Below, one piece after another: positions 25,301 through 33,411 of a stretch of 64,000 nt of DNA (positions are counted from its first letter, which is position 1; each line of letters starts with the position of its first letter). The translations under genes and the position numbers were made by a program. The DNA comes from Rhyacichthys aspro (Eukaryota; Chordata; Actinopteri; Gobiiformes; Rhyacichthyidae), in the NCBI GenBank assembly GCA_036850595.1, contig CM072154.1, forward strand, positions 20,113,961 to 20,177,960. Reading direction: 5' to 3'. Under the pieces are notes generated by a model that saw only the letters and a program-made list of their open reading frames with translations, had not been told where the DNA came from and ran no database searches.

Positions 25301-27968
25301 AGTTTCCCTCTCTGCCCATCGCTGTGCAGTTGGTTCGTGACAATGCAGATCTGCGTTGCGAGCTTCCAAAGCTGGAGAAACGTCTTCGGTCTACTGCTGA
25401 GAGAGTTAAGGCCCTGGAGACTGCACTGAGAGACGCCAAAGAGGGCGCCATGATGGACCGGCGCCGCTACCAGCAGGAGGTGGACCGGATCAAGGACGCC
25501 ATGAGGGCCAAGAACGCAATGAGACGCCCTCATGCTGCACAGATCGGTACTACGCCAGAACAAAAGCCTCTATTTTCACTGAGTAGTACAGTTTAGTAAC
25601 TCCTGAAGAGGCTGTTTTTCACTGCGTTGGATCCAGAAGTCACCAACAACTGTGATATATATGTTTTATTTGAAGACTCTCAAAACTGTTTACTGTATTA
25701 ATATAAAGAAGAGTAAATCCTGGTGTGAAGAAGAGTCAGAGGCTGGAGTTACAGACGTATACTGTTGTAATAAATTATGAGACTTTTAATGGGTTTATTC
25801 CTAGCTTTCTCAACATTAAATTCATAGAGCTGCACCAGTTTCCTACATAAGGGACTCCCCATTTCAGGAACCTACCATTAAAAATTAAAAATCAGCTTGA
25901 GTTCAATGCGATATACACAAAAAATGCAAGTGCACTTTCTTTCTTTCATTCCTTTTTGTGTTTTTCCTTTTAGCTTCTTGTTTTCCCCTAAGATGATCTG
26001 TTTTCTAACAGACTGTAGAGTTTAGCTCCAAAGAACAACTGGGTTTACATCGAAATAGAACAGTGTGCTTTTTTGGGACACTTATGACTTGTTTTGGTAA
26101 TGGAAACTTACATGTACTGACCCGCATCTAGAGTCATACTCCTCCAGTATTTCCAGTCATCCTCAACAACCTGGAATAGATTTGACTCTTTATATAATGG
26201 TTAAAAAAAAGGGAAAAGTGTGAAAAAGTGTCTTTGACAAGTGGCGTTGTCCTTGGAAACACCTTGGAACACACAGATTTTTCATTAATTTTCATTTCAC
26301 CCTCTTTTTTCTCAATGCAGCTCTGTCTGGACACACTTTACTGTAAATTAAGATGAAAACTTTACTATAAATGCTGCTCTGTTAAAGCGAAGAAGCACAA
26401 AAACTTAACATTCCTCTCACTTTTACTGTCACTTGCCTTACTTTACTGTCTAATTTCTTCCTGGTGTTCTTTCTCTCTGTCACAGCGAAGCCAGTGAGAC
26501 CAAAGCAGCTGCCCGTCTGCTCCCCGACCAACCCTTTCTACACCTACATCCGCGCCACCGAACAGGCCAACGCCTACAGCAACGCGCTTTTCCAGAGAAG
26601 CGTGAGTCAGCAGAGCTCCGCCGAGGTCAACTGCAGCCCCAACTCTGTCCAGACCAACACGTCAGTCCATTAGTATTACCGGGTTTAATAAGTGTCATTA
26701 AGTCTTGGGTGTTCAGGTTTGAAATGTCTGTGTTTTCTTTGTGTTTCAGAGTTTCCACAGCCCTGGGCTACAGAGCAGGCAGATATAACGGAGACATACT
26801 GGAGTCCTACCCACTCAACATCGACAACGGTCAGATTGAAACCATATTTACTGAATTGATTTTTAGATTGCCGTGGCTCTTTTATGTTTTGATCTGTCAG
26901 TTTAGCTCAAAGGCTGGAGGTATTAGCCCTAATGTTGATAACTGTATCTTTTTATTCCCATAGCAGTAACACCCATCTTGTTTTGTTTCCTTCAGGTAAC
27001 AGCATCAGCGAAACAAGAGACATCAATGACAACAGGTGAGGATATAAACAACACCACAGACTAATCCTAACTACACCACACTAACTGAGACAACTCAAAA
27101 TTAAGCAGAGAAGAGATACTAGATTTTCAAAAATGTGACTTTTTTCTTTCTCAGACCCTACGTCTCCTTAAATTGTTCAACACATGTTTTATAAACCATA
27201 GAATCACTCACTACTCACTAAGAAACTACCTCAGTGTATTGCTAAATGTAACGTAATGTCATTTCTATCTTTTGGCAGGACCTTAAGAGAGCTGTCCACA
27301 AGGGACATGACTCAATGAGCAAATGCACTGAAGTTTATAGTGTTTTCATAGTGTTTTTTACAGATATCTTTTGAGATACAGAGCTTAAAAATTGGGGCAT
27401 GTCCCATCAAAAAGAGGCATACGTTCACCCTAGACCAGAGTTGATCAAGGTCACGATTAAAATAAGACTTTTCTAGATTTAGATGAAGTAAAAAGTGAGA
27501 CAAAAGTAGGAAAGTGATAATCAGCAAACTGGACTAAGAAGATTGTTTTTTTTGTTTTGTTTTGGACTAAAGAAAGTAGACATGAATGATTTTGATTCAG
27601 TAAAAAGACCAAGACAAGACTGGTTTCAAAGCCAATTATAGTCTTCATTACAGCACTACTTGACCCTAACTCTGCCTGTTTTTGATGCTGTGTTCACAAT
27701 TGGCTGAGCTTGAATAATTATACTTCAGCTTGAATAAATAGCAGTAATTTACAACGTCTTTAACGCTTCCCAAACTTTCCCTAAGTACTTAATTGATGTG
27801 TTTTGACACGTTTCCCAGAGCTGTCATTAAAGGTGATGTGTAAACGTTGACGGTTCAGTGGTTTTCTGACTGTTGTCGTGTGTTTTCAGGAGTGATGTTC
27901 ACTGTGGCAGCCAGGTCGATGACTCAAACAGGCACTTCGTCCTTCAGCAGGAGACCGCCGCCAGTTAA
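1336..27968 (+). CDS. kif5a: Kinesin-1 heavy chain KIF5A (28 coding exons, complete)
   Basis: This is the plus-end-directed microtubule motor of neuronal axonal transport. It works as a heavy-chain dimer, usually with kinesin light chains, in the cytoplasm. Coding exons, all phase-matched: 1336-1464, 9310-9397, 9484-9557, 10416-10520, 11067-11115, 11215-11270, 11481-11568, 17330-17454, 17559-17663, 18427-18575, 18699-18847, 20189-20367, 20487-20555, 20630-20836, 21524-21670, 21799-21987, 22066-22183, 22271-22317, 23036-23145, 23224-23325, 23978-24038, 24131-24202, 24392-24496, 25330-25546, 26486-26660, 26750-26829, 26996-27035, 27890-27968. They total 3114 nt, or 1037 aa plus stop. The start MADVAAECNIKVLCRFRPL matches kinesin-1. 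The tail with DINDNRSD and ending QQETAAS is KIF5A-type rather than KIF5B or KIF5C. Teleosts carry kif5aa and kif5ab, and I cannot tell which this is. Confidence 0.95.
2280..2660 (-). repeat. Degenerate copy of the 21-bp-array element family
   Basis: Between 2285 and 2410 the sequence cycles through diverged copies of AAATCCAACTAAAACCTGTT, the reverse complement of the 21-bp unit seen at 12.7 kb. A GAATGTATTGGAGGGCAAAATAAAAC segment at about 2640 resembles the ...GAAGGGCCACATAAAAC flank of better copies. Termini are not recognisable. It lies in kif5a intron 1. Confidence 0.4.
3018..3440 (+). repeat. G-rich minisatellite in kif5a intron 1
   Basis: About 420 bp of a 10-11 bp unit close to GGTCTGGGAG, with CGG, GGG and CAG variants and some longer GGGTTTGTAGAG units. 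The + strand is strongly G-biased with many GGG runs 3-7 nt apart. The frames here (148 aa + strand, 191 aa Pro-rich on the - strand) exist only because of the repeat. Confidence 0.85.
4430..4810. other. GC-richer island in kif5a intron 1, function unknown
   Basis: Composition rises against the AT-rich intron, with several CpGs (AACGCGTCTCGCTC, CTTCGCCGAGTCAGG). No exon fits the kif5a frame and no motif is decisive. An intronic regulatory element or minor alternative first exon is possible but not shown. The rest of intron 1, apart from the repeats listed separately, shows nothing I can name. Confidence 0.25.
5069..5545 (-). mobile_element. hAT-like non-autonomous element with short 21-bp array (reverse orientation)
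   Basis: It begins ACACATGTCAAACTCAAGGC followed by a GGGGCCAAATGCGGCCC core. It contains about eight diverged 21-bp units (CAAATCCAACTAAAACCTGTT type) at 5218-5390, and ends with the GGCCCCTGAAAGGATTCTTATT and GTAGCCCCTCACCACTT blocks also seen at 17.1 and 31.7 kb. The final CAGTGGTG terminus is lost. No transposase is present. Confidence 0.65.
6807..6833. repeat. (TTTA)n microsatellite
   Basis: Near-perfect tetranucleotide run in kif5a intron 1. A longer interrupted (TTTA)/(TGTA) run lies at 10739-10795 in intron 4. Confidence 0.85.
9820..10308. mobile_element. Inverted-repeat MITE-like element (copy 1) in kif5a intron 3
   Basis: The left end GACTTTATAATAAGGCATAT and the reverse complement of the right end (GAACTTTATCTCATAAATGT) align as imperfect terminal inverted repeats, with further similarity inward (ATTTATAAACTACTTACA against GTTAATAAACCATTCACA). 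The interior is very AT-rich with simple AAT and TAAA runs and no coding capacity. Confidence 0.5.
12719..14373 (+). mobile_element. hAT-like non-autonomous element swollen by a 21-bp minisatellite
   Basis: The left end CAGTGGTGTCTAAGTCAAAG and GTGGTGAGGGGCC lead straight into a 1.4 kb tandem array. After the array come GCATTGAAGGGCCACATAAA and a right end GAGTTTGACATGTGTG. Flanking octamers CTGTAGAT and CTGTGGTG match at 5 of 8 positions and could be a decayed target duplication. It lies in kif5a intron 7. There is no transposase, so mobilisation would have needed an enzyme in trans. Confidence 0.65.
12754..14190 (+). repeat. 21-bp minisatellite with 84/168-bp higher-order structure
   Basis: Three unit types recur: A (TTTTAGTTGGATTTGAAC...), B (TTTTATTTGGATTTGAAC...) and C (TTTTATTACGATTTGTAG...), each 21 bp. 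From about 13.3 kb they run in the order A-A-B-C. C units start at 13513, 13597, 13681, 13765, 13828, 13912, 13996 and 14080, that is 84-bp steps with one 63-bp step where an A unit was lost. The base ending unit B alternates (AACATG/AACAGG), giving a 168-bp dimer. Because 21 is divisible by 3, the minus strand stays open for 240 codons as a KPVQIQL-like heptad repeat, which I treat as non-coding. Confidence 0.92.
15190..15460 (+). repeat. 12-bp minisatellite (TTTTAGTCCTGG family), kif5a intron 7
   Basis: About five clean 12-bp units (TCCTGGTTTTAG) at 15200-15262 are followed by decayed TTTAGTCCTGG-like pieces to about 15455. Related arrays lie at 24.77-24.91, 32.45-32.61 (reversed) and 57.38-57.47 kb. 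Confidence 0.7.
16274..17147 (-). mobile_element. hAT-like element with inverted 21-bp array, end at 17147
   Basis: A 21-bp family array (42-bp dimer: TTTTAGTTAGATTTGAGCAG plus TTTTATATGGACTTAAACAT types) spans about 16311-17075. It is followed by TTTGGCCCCTGAAATGCTCC and CGGCCCTTCACCACTTTGAG, ending GTTTGACGCCACTG, the reverse complement of the CAGTGGYGTCAAAC terminus. The left end is truncated near 16274. The array runs in the opposite direction relative to this terminus compared with the 12.7 and 45.7 kb copies. Confidence 0.6.
18892..19130. mobile_element. Inverted-repeat MITE-like element (copy 2) in kif5a intron 11
   Basis: The left end GGTAACATTTTATAATAACT continuing CACACGAT pairs with the right end, whose reverse complement reads GCTAACACTTTAGAATAACT continuing CACATTAT. 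GTTAAGCATTAATAG and TTAAGCATTAGTTG extend the palindrome. It is 239 bp, non-coding, and starts 45 bp after the exon 11 donor. Confidence 0.65.
23349..23860. mobile_element. Inverted-repeat MITE-like element (copy 3) in kif5a intron 20
   Basis: The left arm (TTAAACCTTTATAATAATGT ... GATATTTAGTAACATTAATG) is matched over about 90 bp by the reverse complement of the right arm (GGTTAAAACTTTATGAGGCG ... ATATTTAGTGACATTAAT). Internal GTTAATAAACCATTTACA and AATGGTTTATTAAC are also inverted. The whole element could fold into a long imperfect hairpin. It resembles copies 1 and 2. Confidence 0.65.
23903..23922. repeat. Short (TTGTA)n microsatellite
   Basis: Four TTGTA pentamers upstream of kif5a exon 21. 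Confidence 0.7.
24610..25087 (+). mobile_element. Non-autonomous DNA element with internal 12-bp minisatellite (kif5a intron 23)
   Basis: The left end AGAGCTGCACAGTGTATCAC and the reverse complement of the right end (AGGGCTGCATGATATGCAAT) resemble each other and match the AGGGCTGCA ends common in fish DNA elements. The interior has AAACAAAGCCTTAATCAAAC, then a TTTAGTCCTGG/TTTTGTCCTGG array at about 24775-24910. The pre-array block recurs at 57.33-57.40 kb. No target duplication is evident. Confidence 0.55.
25330..27968 (+). other. kif5a: kif5a tail: IAK autoinhibitory motif and KIF5A-specific C-terminus
   Basis: The IAK motif, which folds back on the motor to inhibit it, is split across exons 24 and 25 (residues 913-915, followed by KPVRP). 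Exons 25-28 then encode a disordered tail: a SPTNPF segment, a Ser/Asn/Gln-rich stretch, and the KIF5A-type acidic end containing DINDNRSD and finishing QETAAS. Exon 27 is only 40 nt and therefore frame-shifting if skipped. The stop lies 7 nt before a probable donor at 27976, so the normal stop should not trigger decay. Confidence 0.9.
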
Positions 27969-28474
27969 TGTCTTGGTAAATAAACACATACTTACGACAC
28001 ATACTCATCACAGGCTCTCATTAGGTTATACACAGTAGCTTTAACTGTTCGCTGTTCTGAAGATTACAGAAGAGATTAGATTTATTCTGCTTAAAGGTTG
28101 AAAGAGTAGCTTTTTGCAGCATCTCGTGGCACCTCACACTCTATCTACGGTAGCCCTGCAGGGACAAACCCACTGCAAATACAATTAGATGAAAAATTCT
28201 CTTTAAAATTCAGTTCATTAATGTCCTAAAAAACCTTTAACTTAAATGCACTTGACCTAAACATGATGGGTGTGCTTCTCCCTCAACAGTGCTCAGTTTG
28301 TCCCCATTGGGCTGTTGTACAGAAACAGAAACAGGAAGTAATAAAATATTTACAATGATAATGTACATTTTTGAAAAAGGAAGTAAGAAATTGGGCAAAA
28401 AATAAATAAAAATTCAAAGTGATGACTTCCTTGTTGCAGCTGTGACTAACTTGTGTCTTTCTTTCTGTCTCCAG

Positions 28475-31120
28475 ATCATGACCGACCACTGTTCCCGTCC
28501 GGACCCCTGCCCTGTCCCGTCCAGTCCTGTCCTGTCCTGTCTGCATGCCGCCCTCCCTCTTCCTTGACTGCATCTCAGCTCAAGATGACGACCTGTAGCC
28601 CTTTACTCTTTGAACTTCTTTGTAGATGAAGCCCTTCCACTTTGCTCTCATTGCAAAAATACCATCCCTGCTCAGGCTGGAGTCTGGCCTCGTCAAATTA
28701 GATCACCTTGGGCTAAAGATTTGTTTTTGTAACGTAAAACCTTGCTTTCCAATCAGACGATGGCTCCTAAGTTGGTTCAATTGCATGGGGCAAACTCCAC
28801 CTGATTTCTTATGTTGTAAATAACAGTGATGTATGTACACTCTAGTAGAGGTTTTCGACCAGCAACTGTTGTGTAAATGCTCAGCCTCACGTCGCCCCTT
28901 ATGCGCACATCATGTGGATAACATACCGTAGGCATACCTGACCTTTTTCTCCGTCATAAATTAACCTGTAGTGTGTAACGGCAGCTTGTAACAGAAGACT
29001 CTCACTCTGCATGCACGTCGCTTAGCGGGTTAGCTTTCAAACCTTTGCATGTGTCATGATTCCCGTCGGAGGCTGGTATGCCGCGCGCGGATTCTCCTGA
29101 GCGACTTGGACAGATGCTAAAGAGAGAGATGGTCTCCCTCGATCCATCTGAACCCTTTAACGTTGATTTCATTCCTTGAATAACTTTAAGTATGTGTTTT
29201 TGTTCGATAGTGAGAGAAAAGATTAATGCAAAACACATCAGGGAAACGCCACTGTCGCAATGTGTATCTATCGTCTCCTTTTGTAAAAGCTTTGATACAT
29301 CCTGTTGCAGCTTTATGAATACATTTTACATTTGAAATCTGTCCAGTGTGCTTCACCTCTGGGCTTTACACACATTTATTGTAAATCTACATGTACATTT
29401 TAGCAGTCTTGCAAGCAGCACTAAGGATATTAACTCTAGTGGCTCTCAGGTGTGTTAAACCTGTCAAATCAGTCACGTTTTTGCCCGGAAACCCAAAAGT
29501 TTAGTAATTTGTTGGCGTTAAAGGCACAGTAACCACATTTTTGTCCAGCTGTTTCCATGGAAACATAATTTAACCTCATTTAAATATCAGTTGGTGGGTT
29601 CTAATTCTAACGGTAAGAGGCTGTTTCCATGGTAACGGAGGTGCGGTTGCTAAGGAAGTAGCCTAAAGACGAGAGTAGCTAATGTTTTGCTAAAAATAAG
29701 AAAGGTTTGGCGTCACGTGTCGACAACAGTTGTTAATCACGGTCAGGTCAAAGGTCAGGGCTGTGCTGAATGTGGACGTTTAGCTACATATCTTAAATAA
29801 ATATCAATATAATGTTCCAAAGTGTAGTGAAGGTGTAATGTAAACCTGTTGTTATGTTATTTTTTATGTTGAAGTTTGGCGAGTTGGTACTGACTTTAAA
29901 GGAAAGAGATGAAAGGATGTATTTTGGAAAGTTGAAGGTTGTTGGGAGCCCCAGCTGAGCAGCCACTTTAGTTTGGGGACACAGAAAAAACTAAAGGAAA
30001 TGAATGTTTGTGGATTCACGCGGTTCACTTCCTCTAAAACAAATCCTGACCAGCCAATCAGGATGGAGGAGGGCAGCGCGTGTGAGGAGATGCATTTAAA
30101 GTGAGATGGGATTTTATCTGTTATAGTGAGGATCGTTTGAGTGAATAGTTACGCCAAAGTCAGCTAATAGCATTTATTTTCCTAAAAAGCCCTCTATATA
30201 GAGACAGTATATGATATTTTAATTGTATATTTTGTATTTAAACCTGATTTTCTTTACTGTTGAGTGTCATATAGGTTCATGAGTGAGTTAAATGCTAAGT
30301 CATGACTTGTAGACAGATTGTAAAATGGTAGACCCCTCAGTCATGTGATCATTAACATCCACTTAAGTCTTAACCGAACATCATTAACATCTCAGGGCTT
30401 TACATCCACATCCGGGCGAGTCGCTGCTGAATTGATTATTTATGTAGCCCAGCTAAGAAGGATCATCTGAGGCTGCATTCACACTAATGTCAAAAGTGGC
30501 CAAGATCATATTAGGTCAGATCAGACTTGTTTGTGTTGAATAGAACAGTGCATCTTTATTATAATTACGTCAATTTAAAGCTAAGTTAAAGGTAAATATT
30601 GAAATGCAGCAAAAACAAAAATACTTAACAAAATAACAAAGCAGGTAACAAAATATGATGAGCATTAGAACCTGACCGAATGAACATTTATGGAGCATCT
30701 GTTAAAATAAAAGAATAAACGTTCTTGGCCACTTTTCCCTGTAGTGTGAACGCAGCCCGAGACAAAATGGCAGCCTGGTCAGAGCCTACTGTATGTGTCC
30801 AAGCTTACCCTCTGTTCGAAATCATCTGTAAATGTAACTAATATAAAGGAGAAGCACTTTCTAATTCATCCTAAACATGTGCTCTAACGTTAATCCTGTA
30901 AAGTAAAACCATGCTAAATGCTAACTTTGTCCAGAGATTCCCCATGACGATGTTTGTTTGGTTTATTTCTGTATATGCCTAAGCTGTAGCGTCATTATAC
31001 AGATTATGTGAAGAGTCACCTGCAGAAGCTCTGTATATATCGACCATCACTATGCTGTAAACTGTATGTGGAACATTGTGTTGTAGTACAAACCTCAATA
31101 AACTTGTAGAAAGGACGTTG
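28475..31120 (+). other. kif5a: kif5a last exon: non-coding 3' UTR after a UTR intron
   Basis: After the stop, CTTG|GTAAAT at 27976 can pair with the strong acceptor TTTCTGTCTCCAG ending at 28474. This gives a 3' UTR intron of about 0.5 kb and a 29th exon, consistent with a non-coding terminal exon in human KIF5A. The exon runs about 2.6 kb to the polyadenylation signal. It has no convincing coding frame apart from a 90-nt stretch at its start (28475-28567) that is open in the exon-27-skipped frame. Confidence 0.7.
31097..31102 (+). terminator. kif5a: Polyadenylation signal of kif5a (AATAAA)
   Basis: The canonical hexamer AATAAA is followed within about 25 nt by a GT-rich stretch (GGACGTTGTGTG), as expected for cleavage near 31120. 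Upstream AATAAA-like hexamers in the 3' UTR (for example near 29798) could serve as weaker alternatives. Confidence 0.7.
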
Positions 31121-31257
31121 TGTGATTTATTTAAGTCAAAATAAACAAACAATTTGGTCTAATATTGAGTTTTTCTTCGTATTAAATATAGAAATGGAAT
31201 TAAAAAGGTGCAACTGGCTCCATCTAGTGGCTCAAGTAAGTGGAGTAAATTTTTAAC

Positions 31258-31703
31258 TTATATTTGGGTTTGAAAAGGTTTTAGTTGGATTTGAACTAAT
31301 TTTATTTCTGTAATTTTTGTTCTCAACAGGTTTTATACAGATTTGGACAAGATTTAGTTGGACTTCAACAGGTTTTACTTGGATTTATCAAGTTTTATAT
31401 TGATTTGAACAGGTTTTTGATGGATTTGAACAGGTATTAGTTGGATTGGAACAAGATTCATGTGGAGTTGAACTGGTTTTTGTTGGATTGGAAGAATCTT
31501 AAGTTGGTTTCTTACAGGTTTTAGTTGGTTTCTTACAGGTTTTAGTTGGATTTGAACAGGTTTTAGTTGGATTTGAACAGGTTTAAGATACAATTCACAA
31601 AATGATGCATGAAAATAAGGCAGAAATGGAGGAATATCACAATCTTCGGCCCCTAAAAGGATTCTTATTTACTGTAGTAGCCCTTTACCACTCCACACCA
31701 CTG
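31258..31703 (-). mobile_element. hAT-like element with inverted 21-bp array, 0.14 kb after kif5a
   Basis: Diverged 21-bp units (TTTTAGTTGGATTTGAACAG type) occupy about 31264-31587. Downstream are TTCGGCCCCTAAAAGGATTC, GTAGTAGCCCTTTACCACTC and the terminus ACACCACTG, the reverse complement of CAGTGGTGT. The left end is not recognisable. The array points the same way relative to the CAGTGG end as in the 16.3-17.1 kb copy. Confidence 0.55.
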
Positions 31704-32442
31704 ATCTAGACTATTATACGCCTTGTTTCCTTTGCATTATTAAGTCTGAAGTATTTTTCTCTTACAGAGCGTTTTATCCCGTGTCCAAAGAACTGAATTT
31801 GCCGTCACCCACATGTCTGACATTTTTTGACAGTGATGACAGAGGAAATTCCTGCATCAATGAGAGGCCCATGAGAAGATGCTCCTGGTTTTTCCCACGA
31901 GAAAAGGAAGTTGGGATGTAAACAGAAGTGGAAACTAAACCGTAAGCGTGTGTTTTTAAGATTACACGAATTAATTTGGAAACTTGATGACTAAGACAGG
32001 AAATATGCAGTGGATTTCTCTCATTTTTTATTCAAAGAAGAGATTGTAGTGTATGAAGTAAATACACACAGTTAATGGCTACTTTGAATTGACAATTTCA
32101 TCAGAGTCTATCTTTGCACATATCCCATGAGCCTCTGGGGTCAGGTCATGGGCCATTAGGGACGAACTGTCATCACTGAATAACGATCTGCTTAGAGTCA
32201 CCTTAAATATAGCATCAACACAAAAAACTTGGTACAGACATATTACAAAAGTGCCAGTTTGTTATTTTTAAATAGATAATTGTAGAGTATAAACCTTTAT
32301 TGTGAAAATCAAGTCCACAATATCAACATCTTTAAGGAGACATTAGTAAATAGATAAACTGTACCTTTTGGTAATTTTTTTGTGTTAGTTTGGTCCATTT
32401 TCAATGCTTTTCTTTACTGTTTATTGTTGTTTTTGTGGCATT

Positions 32443-32640
32443 TAATCTAAACCAGGACTTAAACCAAGAGAAAACTAGAACAAAACCAAGACTCAATCAA
32501 GACCTGGACTAAGCGAGTAAATAAGGCTAAAACTAGACCACACACCAGGACTAAACCAGCACTAAACCCAGGACAGAACTAGGACTAACCAGCTTTAAGA
32601 CCAGGACTTAAATGAATCAAGAACTAATCCACAGACTTAA
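32443..32640 (-). repeat. Decayed 12-bp minisatellite (CCAGGACTAAAC family)
   Basis: Repeated AAACCAGGACTTAAACCA, ACACCAGGACTAAACCAG and similar motifs: the reverse complement of the TTTAGTCCTGG family, with substitutions and no clean period. Confidence 0.55.
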
Positions 32641-33089
32641 CTATTTTCACTGTTGTCTTCTGTGATTTCGTTCAAAAATGAACAAGAAACAGAAAACAGT
32701 AGTTCTCTGTTGAGGCACTTTAAGAAAACCCAAGTTTCATGTTTAAAAGCACGATTTAGTTTTTTTTTTTTTACTCTTAATGAAAGACTATGATATTTTT
32801 TAGGTAGTCAAGGAAACAAAAGTAAAGTTTTATTTGTTATTAATGGTGTATCATTGGTTGTGTACAAAAAACATCCCCCTTTTTACATATGCCTCATCTG
32901 CCAGATTATTCCAAATTATAAGTCTGGTATTTGTGGGCTAATTGATAGTTTAACTAAATTGATTCTTCATATCAAATGAGTTGTGCTACTTTTAAGCCAT
33001 TTTGAGTTGCCTTTTGTGGTTTTAAAGTATGTCAACTATCGGCTTCCTTACTTTTAACACTGATAAGAGTCGGTGGGATTTTACTGGAC

Positions 33090-33411
33090 GATCACGTGGT
33101 GCAGCATCCCACAGATGAGTGTATTCCTCTTGAGTTGTCTTCATCCACTCTTCTCCTCTTGTTTCACGTTGCGCGCTCCCGCCTCCTGCTCGTCCTCGTC
33201 GCTGTGGCTCAGACTCTCCGGCTCCAGGACGAGTCCGACCGCGCCGCTGACCCCAACAACTGCAGCCCACACAGAAGAGGACACACGGTGGGACCCTCTG
33301 CCGTGTCCCAGGTGCACGGACAGTGAAGGACACACACAAAGGGAGAGGCACGGAGCCGCAGTGTCCGCTCACAGTGACTCTTTTTACGCGGTGACGAGCT
33401 GCAGACACGAG
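33090..33411 (+). other. CpG-rich exon-like segment with strong donor, possible first exon
   Basis: CpG density is sharply above background (GTTGCGCGCTCCCGCC, GACCGCGCCGCTGACC). The segment ends at a near-ideal donor, GACACGAG|GTAAGA, at 33411/33412. It lies 2.3 kb downstream of kif5a. It may be a distal non-coding first exon of the gene starting at 48 or 58 kb, or of an unannotated lncRNA. The frame ending at the donor is open back to 33073 but its translation looks like UTR. Confidence 0.4.

Larger units (their letters stand above)
20189..25546 (+). other. kif5a: kif5a exons 12-24: coiled-coil stalk and cargo/light-chain-binding region
   Basis: These exons encode about residues 373-914. 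The sequence is dense in E, K, Q and L heptads with kinesin-1 signatures such as EERQKYEEEIRKLYKQLDDK, VLQALEELAINYDQKSQEVE and [40 protein letters not shown] and FLENNLDQLTKVHKQLVRDN lie in the distal stalk, where kinesin-1 binds cargo adaptors. The linker of exons 18-19 (about residues 676-700) is short, charged and divergent from human KIF5A. The exon 16 acceptor is unusual, ending GAAG rather than YAG, but frame and homology require it. Confidence 0.92.
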
